Shown here: in pieces, positions 1-9,361 of the stretch
How positions within the stretch are numbered: the first letter of the stretch is position 1
How the letters are laid out: every line of letters begins with the position of its first letter
Assembly (NCBI GenBank): GCA_015256945.1
Contig: JABZLB010000038.1
Location: 1 to 20,680, forward strand
DNA: 20,680 nt
Source: Prevotellaceae bacterium
GTDB lineage: Bacteria; Bacteroidota; Bacteroidia; Bacteroidales; Bacteroidaceae
Direction: 5' to 3'
Made by a program: the position numbers and the translations under genes
Notes under the pieces: model-generated
What the model saw: only the letters and a program-made list of their open reading frames with translations
What the model was told of the DNA's origin: nothing
The model's database searches: none

Positions 1-14
1 AAATTTAGAATAAA

Positions 15-392
15 ATGGCAGACGTAAAAGCTATTGCAGAAGAATTAGTAAATCTTACTGTTAAAGAAGTTAATGAGTTGGCACAGGTCCTGAAGGACGA
101 GTATGGTATTGAACCTGCAGCAGCTGCTGTTGCTGTGGCTGCTGCTCCTGGCGCTGGCGAAGGTGCAGCTGCTGAGGAGAAGACATCTTTTGATGTTGTC
201 CTCACTGATGTTGGTGCAACTAAGCTCCAGGTTGTTAAGGCTGTTAAGGAAGCTTGCGGTCTTGGTTTGAAAGAAGCTAAAACTCTTGTAGAAGGTGCTC
301 CTGCAACAATTAAGGAAGGTATCTCTAAGGACGAAGCTGAGAGCTTGAAGAAGGCTATCGAAGAAGCTGGCGCTAAGGTAGAGTTGAAGTAA
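15..392 (+). CDS. rplL: 50S ribosomal protein L7/L12
   Basis: This 125-residue protein is the ribosomal stalk protein L7/L12, which recruits translation GTPases such as EF-G and EF-Tu to the large subunit. The three expected parts are visible: a helical N-terminal dimerisation domain (about residues 1-35), an Ala/Gly-rich flexible hinge (about 36-56), and a C-terminal factor-binding domain (about 57-125) with the family's conserved K.VRE-like helix (here LQVVKAVKEACGLGLKEAK) and ending in KVELK. Its length is normal for the family. It begins 14 bases into the window, so rplJ, which normally precedes it, is out of view. The start follows an A/T-rich leader with no Shine-Dalgarno sequence, as is usual in Bacteroidota. 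It is followed by a hairpin and a terminator-like element and then by rpoB, the usual order. Confidence 0.98.
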   Translation: MADVKAIAEELVNLTVKEVNELAQVLKDEYGIEPAAAAVAVAAAPGAGEGAAAEEKTSFDVVLTDVGATKLQVVKAVKEACGLGLKEAKTLVEGAPATIKEGISKDEAESLKKAIEEAGAKVELK

Positions 393-417
393 TATAAACT
401 TTACTTGTAATTTAGTA

Positions 418-436
418 GTCGTATGGATAATACGAT
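418..436 (+). promoter_or_regulatory. Small hairpin in the rplL-rpoB spacer
   Basis: TCGTAT (419-424) and ATACGA (430-435) form a perfect 6-bp stem with a GGATA loop, extendable by one G-U pair. It lies 26 nt after the rplL stop and upstream of the terminator-like hairpin. In E. coli the same spacer holds an RNase III processing hairpin and an attenuator. An equivalent role here is inferred from position only. Confidence 0.4.
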
Positions 437-460
437 ACTGAATATACATAGTAGTTAAAC

Positions 461-498
461 GGTTAGGATTTGCCCAGTCGGTAAGTCCTAACCTTTTT
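461..498 (+). terminator. Terminator-like attenuator between rplL and rpoB
   Basis: GGTTAGGATTT (461-471) pairs with AAGTCCTAACC (483-493) through 11 positions with one G-U pair. Two more inner C-G pairs are possible (473-481 and 474-480). A T5 run (494-498) follows immediately, so this has the form of an intrinsic terminator. It sits inside an operon, before rpoB, and no good TAnnTTTG promoter is visible between it and rpoB. It is therefore more likely a partial terminator that lowers polymerase-subunit expression relative to L7/L12 than a complete stop. Confidence 0.7.
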
Positions 499-557
499 GT
501 GTCTTTTGGCACATTTTCTATCGCCCTTTGGGTATTAAGATATAAGATCAATAATTT

Positions 558-3500
558 ATGTCACACGTTATTAATAACCGAATTAATTTCGCGAGCGTCC
601 ATAATCCTTACCCCTTTCCAGATTTTTTAGATGTTCAGTTGAAGTCTTTCCGTGATTTTCTTCAGTTAGACACACCTCCCGAAGAACGTAAAAATGATGG
701 ATTATATAAGGTCTTCGCAGAAAATTTTCCAATAACCGATACACGTAACAACTTTGTACTTGAGTTTTTGGACTACTATATTGACCCACCTCGTTACACG
801 ATAGATGAATGTTTAGAGCGTGGATTAACATATAGTGTTCCATTAAAAGCGAAGATGAAGCTTTATTGTACTGATCCTGATCATGAGGATTTTGGTACTT
901 TTATACAGGATGTTTTTTTGGGAACAATCCCGTATATGACTGATAATGGTACATTTGTAATTAATGGTGCAGAGCGTGTTGTTGTAGCTCAGTTACATCG
1001 TTCTCCTGGTGTTTTCTTTGGACAGGGCGTTCATGCTAATGGTACAGTATTATATAGTGCCCGTATTATACCATTCAAAGGTTCTTGGATTGAATTCGCA
1101 ACGGACATTAATAATGTGATGTATGCTTACATTGATCGTAAAAAGAAATTGCCTGTTACGACTTTACTGCGTGCTATTGGTTACGAAAGTGACAAGGATG
1201 TTCTTCAAATATTTGACCTTGCTGAAGAAATAAAGGTTAACAAACGTAATCGTAAAGAGCTTATTGGCCGAACACTTGCAGCTCGTGTTTTAAAAAGCTG
1301 GAATGAAGATTTCGTTGATGAAGAGACCGGTGAAGTTGTAACAGTTGAGCGCAATGAGGTAATCTTAGAGCGCGAGACAGAAATTACAGAAGATAATTTT
1401 GAAGCTATACTTGAGAGTGGTACTTCAGTTGTTCTTGTTCATAAGAATGAAGATTCTGCTAGTAAATATGAGATTATCTTTAATACCTTAGCTAAGGACC
1501 CGAGTAATTCTGAAATAGAGGCAGTCCGTTATATTTACCGTCAGCTGCGTAATGCAGACCCTGCTGACGATGCAAGTGCACGCGAAGTTTTTCAAAATCT
1601 TTTCTTTTCGGATAAGCGTTATGACCTTGGAGAGGTTGGTCGTTATCGTATAAACAAGAAATTAGGTCTTGATATAGCATCTGATACCAGCGTTCTCACA
1701 AAAGAAGATATTATTGAGATTATCAAGTATCTGATTAAGTTGATTAATTCCAACGCAACGGTAGACGATATTGATCACTTGTCAAATCGTCGCGTTCGTA
1801 CAGTCGGCGAACAATTAAGTAATCAGTTTGCAATCGGCCTTGCGCGCATGAGTCGTACGATTCGCGAGCGTATGAATGTACGAGATAATGAAGTGTTTAC
1901 GCCGACAGACCTTATTAATGCAAAGACAATTTCGAGTGTAATTAATTCATTTTTTGGTACAAATCCTTTGAGCCAATTTATGGATCAGACCAACCCGCTT
2001 GCTGAAGTTACGCATAAGCGTCGTCTTTCAGCTCTTGGTCCTGGTGGTCTTTCTCGTGAGCGTGCAGGCTTTGAGGTTCGCGATGTACACTATACACATT
2101 ATGGTCGTCTTTGTCCTATTGAGTCGCCTGAGGGGCCAAATATCGGTCTTATTTCATCACTTTGTACTTATGCAACCATTAATGAGCTTGGTTTTATTGA
2201 GACACCTTACCGCAAGGTTACCGATGCTAAGGTTGATATGAACAACAAAGATGTTGTTTTCTTGACAGCAGAAGAAGAGGATGGTAAGCTTATAGCACAG
2301 GGCAATGCTCCATTAAACGAGGATGGTACTTTCAAACGTGATTTTGCACATTGCCGTTTGGCTGCAGACTTCCCTGTTGTTGCTCCTGAAAATATTAGTT
2401 TGATGGATGTATCTCCACAGCAAATAGCGTCAGTTTCTGCAAGTCTTATACCTTTCCTTGAACATGATGACGGCCACCGTGCGCTGATGGGATGTAACAT
2501 GATGCGTCAGGCAGTCCCTTTGCTTCACAATGATGCTCCTATTGTAGGAACAGGTCTTGAGAAACAAGTTTGTGAAGATAGTCGCACTATGATTACTGCT
2601 GAGGGTGATGGTGTTATAGACTATGTTGACGCAACTACAATCCGAATACTTTACGATCGTTCTGAAGAAGATGAGTTTGTGAGTTTCGAACCGGCATTGA
2701 AGGAATACAGAATACCTAAGTTCCGCCGCACAAACCAGAATATGACAATTGACCTTCGTCCTATTTGCAACAAAGGTATGCGTGTGAAAAAAGGCGATAT
2801 TTTGACGGAGGGATATGCTACTGAAAATGGAGAACTTGCCCTTGGACGTAACCTTCTTGTTGCATATATGCCATGGAAAGGTTATAACTATGAGGATGCT
2901 GTGGTAATCTCCGAACGTATGGTACGTGAAGATGTGCTTACCTCTGTCCATGTTGATGAGTATTCTCTTGATGTTCGAGAAACCAAGCGTGGTGTGGAAG
3001 TGTTTACCAGCGATATTCCTAACGTCAGCGAAGAAGCTACCAAGGATTTGGATGACAACGGTGTTATTCGTATTGGTGCACGTGTTGAGCCAGGTGATAT
3101 CATGATAGGTAAAATTTCACCAAAGGGTGAGAGCGATCCTTCGCCTGAAGAAAAACTTCTCCGCGCTATCTTCGGTGATAAAGCTGGTGATGTGAAAGAT
3201 TCCTCTTTGAAGGCAAATCCATCTTTAAGTGGTGTAGTCATTGATAAGAAGATGTTCTCTCGTGCAATTAAAAATCGTGAGTCGAAGAAGCTGGATAAAG
3301 TTACATTGCAGCATATTGATGAAGAGTATGAGGCAAAGGCACAAGAACTTAAGAGCATGCTTGTTGATAAGTTGCTAACCCTTACAAAGGATAAAGTTTG
3401 TGCAGGTGTAAAAGATTATACTAATGCTGAAATTATCACGAAAGGTAGTAAGTTTACAGTTGCTGCTTTAATGAATCTTGAATACGATGGTATTCAGAGT

Positions 3501-4367
3501 AGCGATTGGACAGACGATGCTCATATTAATAATCTTATTCAGCGGTTAATTATGAATTATATCCGTAAGGATAAGCATCTTTTGGCAGAGCAGAGTCGTC
3601 GTAAATTTGCTATTACTATTGGTGACGACCTCCCCTCTGGTGTTCTTAAGATGGCTAAGGTATACATCGCAAAGAAACGTAAGATTCAGGTTGGTGATAA
3701 GTTGGCCGGACGTCATGGTAACAAAGGTATCGTATCAAAGATTGTACGTACTGAAGATATGCCATTCCTTGCTGATGGACGTCCTGTTGATTTGGTTCTT
3801 AACCCAATGGGTGTGCCTTCACGTATGAACTTAGGACAGATTTTCGAAGCGATTCTTGGTGCTGCCGGTAAGAATCTTGGAGTAAAGTTTGCTACCCCAA
3901 TTTTCGATGGTGCAAAACTTGAGGATCTTAAAGAATGGACTGATAAGGCAGGTCTGCCCAATCTTTGTTCTACTACCGTATATGATGGAGAGACTGGCGA
4001 GCCTTTCGACCAGAAAGCAACAGTAGGTATAACTTACTTCTTGAAACTTGGCCATATGGTTGAGGATAAGATGCATGCTCGTTCTATCGGACCGTATTCT
4101 CTCATCACTCAGCAACCGCTTGGTGGTAAAGCTCAGTTTGGTGGACAGCGTTTCGGTGAGATGGAAGTCTGGGCTCTTGAAGGCTTTGGTGCAAGCCATG
4201 TGCTTCAGGAGATGCTTACTATTAAGAGTGATGACGTTACGGGCCGTTCAAAAGCCTATGAGGCTATTGTAAAGGGAGACCCGATGCCAACACCTGGTAT
4301 TCCTGAGTCACTGAATGTACTTCTCCATGAACTTCGCGGTCTTGGACTTAGTGTGAAGTTGGATTAA
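558..4367 (+). CDS. rpoB: DNA-directed RNA polymerase subunit beta
   Basis: This 1269-residue protein is the beta subunit, which with beta' forms the RNA polymerase catalytic centre and binds rifampicin. The rifampicin region is intact (SQFMDQTNPLAEVTHKRRLS at 472-491). Residues matching E. coli D516, H526 and S531 are D476, H486 and S491, all wild type. Late conserved blocks are also present: GRHGNKG at 1051-1057 and GGKAQFGGQRFGEMEVWALE at 1189-1208, the C-terminal region that contacts beta'. The C-terminus is complete (GLSVKLD). The protein is somewhat shorter than the E. coli subunit (1342), as expected from lineage-specific insert differences. The start MSHVINNRINFASVHNPYPFPDFL fits the Bacteroidota N-terminus. 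rpoC follows after 26 nt in the same transcript. Confidence 0.99.
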   Translation: MSHVINNRINFASVHNPYPFPDFLDVQLKSFRDFLQLDTPPEERKNDGLYKVFAENFPITDTRNNFVLEFLDYYIDPPRYTIDECLERGLTYSVPLKAKMKLYCTDPDHEDFGTFIQDVFLGTIPYMTDNGTFVINGAERVVVAQLHRSPGVFFGQGVHANGTVLYSARIIPFKGSWIEFATDINNVMYAYIDRKKKLPVTTLLRAIGYESDKDVLQIFDLAEEIKVNKRNRKELIGRTLAARVLKSWNEDFVDEETGEVVTVERNEVILERETEITEDNFEAILESGTSVVLVHKNEDSASKYEIIFNTLAKDPSNSEIEAVRYIYRQLRNADPADDASAREVFQNLFFSDKRYDLGEVGRYRINKKLGLDIASDTSVLTKEDIIEIIKYLIKLINSNATVDDIDHLSNRRVRTVGEQLSNQFAIGLARMSRTIRERMNVRDNEVFTPTDLINAKTISSVINSFFGTNPLSQFMDQTNPLAEVTHKRRLSALGPGGLSRERAGFEVRDVHYTHYGRLCPIESPEGPNIGLISSLCTYATINELGFIETPYRKVTDAKVDMNNKDVVFLTAEEEDGKLIAQGNAPLNEDGTFKRDFAHCRLAADFPVVAPENISLMDVSPQQIASVSASLIPFLEHDDGHRALMGCNMMRQAVPLLHNDAPIVGTGLEKQVCEDSRTMITAEGDGVIDYVDATTIRILYDRSEEDEFVSFEPALKEYRIPKFRRTNQNMTIDLRPICNKGMRVKKGDILTEGYATENGELALGRNLLVAYMPWKGYNYEDAVVISERMVREDVLTSVHVDEYSLDVRETKRGVEVFTSDIPNVSEEATKDLDDNGVIRIGARVEPGDIMIGKISPKGESDPSPEEKLLRAIFGDKAGDVKDSSLKANPSLSGVVIDKKMFSRAIKNRESKKLDKVTLQHIDEEYEAKAQELKSMLVDKLLTLTKDKVCAGVKDYTNAEIITKGSKFTVAALMNLEYDGIQSSDWTDDAHINNLIQRLIMNYIRKDKHLLAEQSRRKFAITIGDDLPSGVLKMAKVYIAKKRKIQVGDKLAGRHGNKGIVSKIVRTEDMPFLADGRPVDLVLNPMGVPSRMNLGQIFEAILGAAGKNLGVKFATPIFDGAKLEDLKEWTDKAGLPNLCSTTVYDGETGEPFDQKATVGITYFLKLGHMVEDKMHARSIGPYSLITQQPLGGKAQFGGQRFGEMEVWALEGFGASHVLQEMLTIKSDDVTGRSKAYEAIVKGDPMPTPGIPESLNVLLHELRGLGLSVKLD

Positions 4368-4393
4368 TTAAAGAAAATTGAACAGTTAGAAAT

Positions 4394-7300
4394 ATGGCTT
4401 TCAAGAAAGATACAAAGGTAAAGACTAATTTTACGAAGATTACCGTTAGTCTCGCCTCACCTGAGGAGATTAAGGAGAATTCGTATGGTGAGGTTACCAA
4501 GCCTGAAACCATCAACTATCGTACTTACAAACCTGAGCGCGACGGTCTTTTCTGTGAGCGCATTTTTGGTCCTACAAAGGATTATGAATGTGCCTGCGGT
4601 AAATATAAGCGAATAAGATATAAGGGTATTGTCTGCGATCGTTGTGGTGTAGAAGTTACCGAGAAAAAAGTTCGCCGCGAACGTAGCGGTCATATTGAGC
4701 TTGTTGTACCTGTTGCACATATCTGGTATTTCCGCTCATTGCCCAACAAGATAGGCTATTTGCTTGGCTTGCCAACCAAAAGTCTTGATGCAGTTATTTA
4801 TTATGAGAAATATATTGTCATCCAGCCTGGAGTTGTTGCAGGAATGAAAGATGCTGAAGGTGTTGGCGATTTGAATGGTTCTCATGCACTTGATTTGTTG
4901 TCGGAAGAGGAATATCTTGACATTATTGACAATAAACTGGACCCTAATAATGATCTACTCGACGATACCGACCCCAATAAGTTCGTCGCAAAAATGGGAG
5001 CAGAGGCAGTTCTCGATTTGCTGCACCGACTTGCAGAAGCTGATGACAAGGGTCTTACCGGACTTGATCGTTTAAGCTATGAGCTTCGTGATCGTGCTAA
5101 TAATGACACGAGTATGATGCGTAAAACCGAAGCATTGAAACGCTTGCAGGTTGTAGAAGCTTTCCGTTCGTCTATGGATGTGAATCGTCCCGAGTGGATG
5201 ATGATGAAAATTATTCCTGTCATTCCACCAGAACTTCGTCCATTAGTTCCTCTTGATGGTGGCCGCTTTGCTACCTCTGACCTCAATGACCTATACCGTC
5301 GTGTCATTATTCGTAACAATCGACTGAAACGATTGATAGAGATAAAAGCTCCTGAGGTTATCCTTCGCAATGAGAAACGTATGCTTCAGGAGGCTGTTGA
5401 CTCTCTCTTTGACAACAGTCGTAAGGCAAGTGCCGTAAAGAGTGAGTCGAATCGTCCTCTGAAATCGCTCTCCGATTCTTTAAAAGGTAAGCAAGGACGT
5501 TTCCGTCAAAACCTTCTCGGTAAGCGTGTAGACTATTCTGCCCGTTCTGTAATTGTTGTCGGTCCTGAGCTGAAGATGGGTGAATGTGGTTTGCCAAAAC
5601 TGATGGCTGCCGAGCTGTATAAGCCGTTTATCATTCGTAAGCTTATTGAGCGTGGCATTGTTAAGACTGTAAAGAGTGCCAAGAAAATAGTTGATCGCCG
5701 TGAATCAGTAATCTGGGATATTCTTGAAAATGTGATGAAAGGTCACCCAGTCTTGCTGAACCGTGCTCCTACATTGCACCGTTTGTCGGTGATGGCATTC
5801 CAGCCTAAACTTATTGAGGGTAAGGCATTGCAGCTGCATCCATTGGCATGTACACCGTTCAATGCCGACTTTGACGGTGACCAGATGGCTGTTCACCTCC
5901 CGTTAAGCAACGAGGCCGTGCTCGAAGCACAGGTCCTTATGCTTCAGAGCCATAACATTCTGAATCCCGCTAACGGTGCTCCTGTTACAGTTCCGTCACA
6001 GGATATGGTGCTTGGTCTTTATTATATTACAAAGATTCGTCCCGGAGCAAAGGGTGAAGGTTTAAGTTTCTATGGTCCTGAAGAGGCTATTGTTGCATTT
6101 AACGAGAAACGTTGTGACGAACATGCCCTTGTAAAGTGTCTTGTTAACGATGTTGTTGACGGCAAGCCTGTTAAACACATTGTTGAAACAACCCCGGGAC
6201 GTATTATCGTAAACCAGATTATTCCTGAGGAACTTGGTTTCTTCAATGGCATTATATCCAAGAAGTCACTCCGTAATCTTATCTCAGCTGTTATTAAAAC
6301 GGTAGGTATGGCGCGTGCTTGTACTTTCCTTGATGGTATTAAGAATTTGGGTTACCGTATGTCATATCTGGCTGGCCTTTCATTTAATCTCGACGATATT
6401 ATTGTTCCTGCAGAAAAACCTGCTATTGTGAAGAAGGGTCAGGATGAGGTTGATGAAATTACAGCCAACTTCGATATGGGTCTTATCACTGATAAGGAAC
6501 GTTATAATCAGGTCATCGATGCCTGGACGCATGTTAACGATAACCTGAAGAAAGCTGTTATGAAACACATGACCGAAGCCGACCAAGGCTTCAACGCTGT
6601 GTTTATGATGCTCGACTCTGGTGCCCGTGGTAGTGCCGATCAGATCGCCCAGCTTGCAGGTATGCGTGGCCTTATGGCCAAGCCGCAGAAAGCGGGAGCC
6701 GAAGGTAATTCCATTATTGAGAACCCTATTCTTAATAACTTAAAGGAGGGAATGTCGGTGCAAGAGTACTTCATTGCTTCACACGGTGCCCGTAAGGGTT
6801 TGGCCGATACGGCTATGAAGACTGCCGATGCCGGATACCTTACACGTCGTTTGGTAGACGTCTCACACGATGTTATTATTACTGAGGACGACTGTGGAAC
6901 CCTTCGTGGTCTTGAATGTCGCGCCCTTAAGGATGGCGATGAAGTAATCTCTACATTGGCCGAACGTATCCTGGGTCGTGTATCAGTTCACGATGTTATA
7001 AACCCACATACCAATGAAGTGATTTGTCAGGCCGGCGAAGAAATTACCGAAGATCTGGCTAAAGCTATCGAAGATGCTGGTGTAGAAATGGTTGAAATAC
7101 GCTCAGTTCTTACATGCGAAAGCAAGAAGGGCGTTTGTCGTAAGTGTTATGGACGCAACCTTGCCACTTCAAAAATGGTGCAGTTAGGCGAAGCTGTCGG
7201 TGTTATTGCCGCACAAGCTATTGGTGAACCAGGTACACAGCTTACACTTCGTACGTTCCACTCGGGTGGTGTGGCTGAAAATGCTACGGCAAACGCATCT

Positions 7301-8755
7301 ATCAAGTCGAAGTATGATGCCCGCCTTAAGTTCGATGGTTTACGTACAGTACCGTTTGTTGACAAGAGCGGTGATGCTGAAGTTAACTGTGAGATGGTTG
7401 TAAGTCGTCTTGCTGAAGTTCAGTTTATCGATATTAATACTGGCATTGTCCTTGCAACGATGAACGTTCCTTATGGTAGTTCTTTGTTCTTTAAGAACGA
7501 TGATAAGGTGAAAAAGGGTGACATTGTTTGTCGTTGGGACCCGTTCAATGCGGTTATTGTCAGTGAGTATGCAGGTAAATTGCGTTTCCACAATGTTGTA
7601 GAAGGCGTTACCTACAAAACAGAAACTGATGAAACTTCAGGTATGACCGAATGTATTATTATCGAATCGAAAGATCATAATACAGTTCCTACGGTCGACA
7701 TTGAAGACGAAAATGGCAACGTGCTTGGTACATACAACTTCCCTGTGGGCGGCCATATTGCCAACATTGAAGACGGACAAAGCATTCCTACTGGTGAAAC
7801 GCTTGTACGTATTCCACGTTCTGTGTTCAGCGCCGGAGGTATTACCGGTGGTCTGCCACGTGTACAAGAACTTTTCGAAGCTCGCAACCCGTCTACGCCT
7901 GCTGTTGTATCTGAGATCGACGGTGAGGTTACCATGGGTAAATTGAAGCGTGGAAACCGTGAAATTATCATTACCTCGAAGACAGGTGAACAGCGTAAAT
8001 ATCTTGTTCCGTTGTCGCGACAGATCCTCGTTCAGGAGCATGATGCTGTCCGTGCAGGCACGGCTCTATCGGATGGTGAGATTACACCGTCTGATATTCT
8101 GGCAATCGAAGGTCCTACGGCTGTACAGGAATACATTGTGAATGAGGTGCAGAACGTTTACCGTCTGCAGGGTGTGAAGATCAACGACAAGCACTTTGAG
8201 ATTATCGTTCGCCAGATGATGCGCAAGGTTCGCATCGACGACCCGGGCGATACTATATTCCTTGAGCAGGAACTTATTGACAAACTCGACTTCTCTGACG
8301 AAAACGACCGTATATGGGGTAAGAAGGTTGTCACTGACGCTGGCGACTCAGAGACCCTCGTTAAGGGGCAAATTGTTTCGGCTCGCAAGTTGCGTGATGA
8401 GAACTCGAGCCTCAAACGCCGTGACCTTCGTCCTGTACAGGTTCGCGATGCAGTGCCTGCAACCTCTACCCAGGTGTTGCAAGGTATCACACGTGCTGCC
8501 CTTGGTACAAAGAGTTTCATGAGTGCTGCTTCATTCCAGGAGACGACAAAGGTGCTCTGCGAGGCTGCTATCCGTGGAAAGGTAGACCGTCTGGAGGGTA
8601 TGAAAGAGAACGTTATCTGCGGACATCTCATCCCTGCCGGTACTGGTATGCGTCAGTGGGATAAGCTCATTGTAGGTTCTAAGGAGGAGTATGAGCGCAT
8701 GGAGGCAAATAAGAAAAATGTTCTCGACTTTGCCGATCAGGTGCCGGCTGAATAA
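4394..8755 (+). CDS. rpoC: DNA-directed RNA polymerase subunit beta'
   Basis: This 1453-residue protein is the beta' subunit, carrying the catalytic magnesium site of RNA polymerase. The N-terminal zinc-binding domain has Cys66, Cys68, Cys81 and Cys84 (CACG...CDRC). The universal catalytic motif NADFDGD is at 490-496, with Asp492, Asp494 and Asp496 as metal ligands. The second zinc site is formed by Cys834, Cys908, Cys915 and Cys918. Bridge-helix and trigger-loop sequences are recognisable (GSRGSADQ-like SGARGSADQIAQLAGMRGLMA, and IAAQAIGEPGTQLTLRTFHSGG). The downstream half includes the long jaw region and the conserved C-terminal segment (TKVLCEAAIRGKVDRLEGMKENVI). No frameshift or truncation is seen. 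The gene ends the operon: a strong terminator starts 34 nt after the stop codon. Confidence 0.99.
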   Translation: MAFKKDTKVKTNFTKITVSLASPEEIKENSYGEVTKPETINYRTYKPERDGLFCERIFGPTKDYECACGKYKRIRYKGIVCDRCGVEVTEKKVRRERSGHIELVVPVAHIWYFRSLPNKIGYLLGLPTKSLDAVIYYEKYIVIQPGVVAGMKDAEGVGDLNGSHALDLLSEEEYLDIIDNKLDPNNDLLDDTDPNKFVAKMGAEAVLDLLHRLAEADDKGLTGLDRLSYELRDRANNDTSMMRKTEALKRLQVVEAFRSSMDVNRPEWMMMKIIPVIPPELRPLVPLDGGRFATSDLNDLYRRVIIRNNRLKRLIEIKAPEVILRNEKRMLQEAVDSLFDNSRKASAVKSESNRPLKSLSDSLKGKQGRFRQNLLGKRVDYSARSVIVVGPELKMGECGLPKLMAAELYKPFIIRKLIERGIVKTVKSAKKIVDRRESVIWDILENVMKGHPVLLNRAPTLHRLSVMAFQPKLIEGKALQLHPLACTPFNADFDGDQMAVHLPLSNEAVLEAQVLMLQSHNILNPANGAPVTVPSQDMVLGLYYITKIRPGAKGEGLSFYGPEEAIVAFNEKRCDEHALVKCLVNDVVDGKPVKHIVETTPGRIIVNQIIPEELGFFNGIISKKSLRNLISAVIKTVGMARACTFLDGIKNLGYRMSYLAGLSFNLDDIIVPAEKPAIVKKGQDEVDEITANFDMGLITDKERYNQVIDAWTHVNDNLKKAVMKHMTEADQGFNAVFMMLDSGARGSADQIAQLAGMRGLMAKPQKAGAEGNSIIENPILNNLKEGMSVQEYFIASHGARKGLADTAMKTADAGYLTRRLVDVSHDVIITEDDCGTLRGLECRALKDGDEVISTLAERILGRVSVHDVINPHTNEVICQAGEEITEDLAKAIEDAGVEMVEIRSVLTCESKKGVCRKCYGRNLATSKMVQLGEAVGVIAAQAIGEPGTQLTLRTFHSGGVAENATANASIKSKYDARLKFDGLRTVPFVDKSGDAEVNCEMVVSRLAEVQFIDINTGIVLATMNVPYGSSLFFKNDDKVKKGDIVCRWDPFNAVIVSEYAGKLRFHNVVEGVTYKTETDETSGMTECIIIESKDHNTVPTVDIEDENGNVLGTYNFPVGGHIANIEDGQSIPTGETLVRIPRSVFSAGGITGGLPRVQELFEARNPSTPAVVSEIDGEVTMGKLKRGNREIIITSKTGEQRKYLVPLSRQILVQEHDAVRAGTALSDGEITPSDILAIEGPTAVQEYIVNEVQNVYRLQGVKINDKHFEIIVRQMMRKVRIDDPGDTIFLEQELIDKLDFSDENDRIWGKKVVTDAGDSETLVKGQIVSARKLRDENSSLKRRDLRPVQVRDAVPATSTQVLQGITRAALGTKSFMSAASFQETTKVLCEAAIRGKVDRLEGMKENVICGHLIPAGTGMRQWDKLIVGSKEEYERMEANKKNVLDFADQVPAE

Positions 8756-8789
8756 GCTGATAGCATGGTTATAACAACCTTTTAATAAT

Positions 8790-8826
8790 AAAGGCCGTAA
8801 ATCCAAAAGGGTTTACGGCCTTTTTT
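8790..8826 (+). terminator. Strong intrinsic terminator after rpoC
   Basis: AAAGGCCGTAAATCC (8790-8804) pairs with GGGTTTACGGCCTTT (8809-8823) over 15 positions, with one G-U pair and an AAAA loop (8805-8808). A T6 run (8821-8826) overlaps the 3' arm. The A-rich 5' flank and T-rich 3' flank are symmetric, so it may also work on the opposite strand. It closes the rplL-rpoB-rpoC transcript. Confidence 0.95.
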
Positions 8827-9284
8827 AATACAATCCATGTCTGGAAAACAGGGCTTATGCGTATCTTATCTTTGGTATTTTGTCTTGCTTTATCCTGTTT
8901 TTTAATTATTCTGCTGCTTGTGTTTCTGCCTCTTTACTGCGCAATCGCATTATCTTTACAGTGTAATTTATCTTTCTTCATATCTCAATTACTGAGGCCT
9001 TACGCTATGAACATCAGTCCTTTATATCATCATTCTGTCCCTGCTACGCCATAAATCTTGTTTTTCCAGAATAAAAGATAAATATCTTATATTTTTGGAG
9101 CGGAATAATTTTATAAATAATATTATGTGTTATACATAGAAGCCCCTGTGGCATGATGAATATTTTTGCTTCCCATTTCTGTTTTGTTTCGCAACAAACA
9201 TAACGCCTTTTATGCTTCCTGCTTGTCTAATGGGGCTTTATCTGGTTTTATAATACCATTACTTTTAAAAAATAAAATTGAAAA
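8827..9284. other. Gene-free, T-rich spacer after rpoC
   Basis: I find no gene supported here. The one open frame of note (8857-9054, 65 residues) is hydrophobic in the way T-rich non-coding DNA often reads, and has no recognisable domain. A TATCTTTG box lies at 8867-8874 without a matching TTTG about 20 nt upstream. Between 9140 and 9238, AAGCCCC and GGGGCTT could close a stem around two small hairpins (stems 9183-9188/9193-9198 and 9199-9203/9210-9214). This is a weak hint of a structured RNA. Confidence 0.5.
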
Positions 9285-9316
9285 TTTGGCCGTATAAGCA
9301 GTTTTTTTTATCTTTG
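9285..9316 (+). promoter_or_regulatory. Bacteroidota-type promoter of the DUF3467 gene
   Basis: TTTG (9285-9288) and TATCTTTG (9309-9316) are 20 nt apart, an exact match to the Bacteroidota housekeeping-sigma consensus TTTG-N19-21-TAnnTTTG. Transcription would start a few bases after 9316, leaving a 5' leader of about 40 nt before the ATG at 9362. Confidence 0.85.
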
Positions 9317-9361
9317 TCTTAAATAACAATTAAACCTTTTATAAATAAAACTTATTGAATT

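Noticed and set aside
496..530. Possible rpoB promoter (TTTG at 496-499, CCTTTG at 525-530)
   Set aside because: The downstream box lacks the TA of TAnnTTTG and the spacing is 23 nt, so it fails the consensus. An rpoB-specific promoter is not supported.
2430..3358. Long minus-strand frames inside rpoB (173 and 156 residues)
   Set aside because: They are antisense to a highly conserved gene, have biased serine-rich composition and no domain; they are by-products of rpoB codon use.
8857..9054. 65-residue hydrophobic open frame after the rpoC terminator
   Set aside because: T-rich non-coding DNA often reads as hydrophobic residues. No promoter precedes it, no domain is recognised and the C-terminus looks random.
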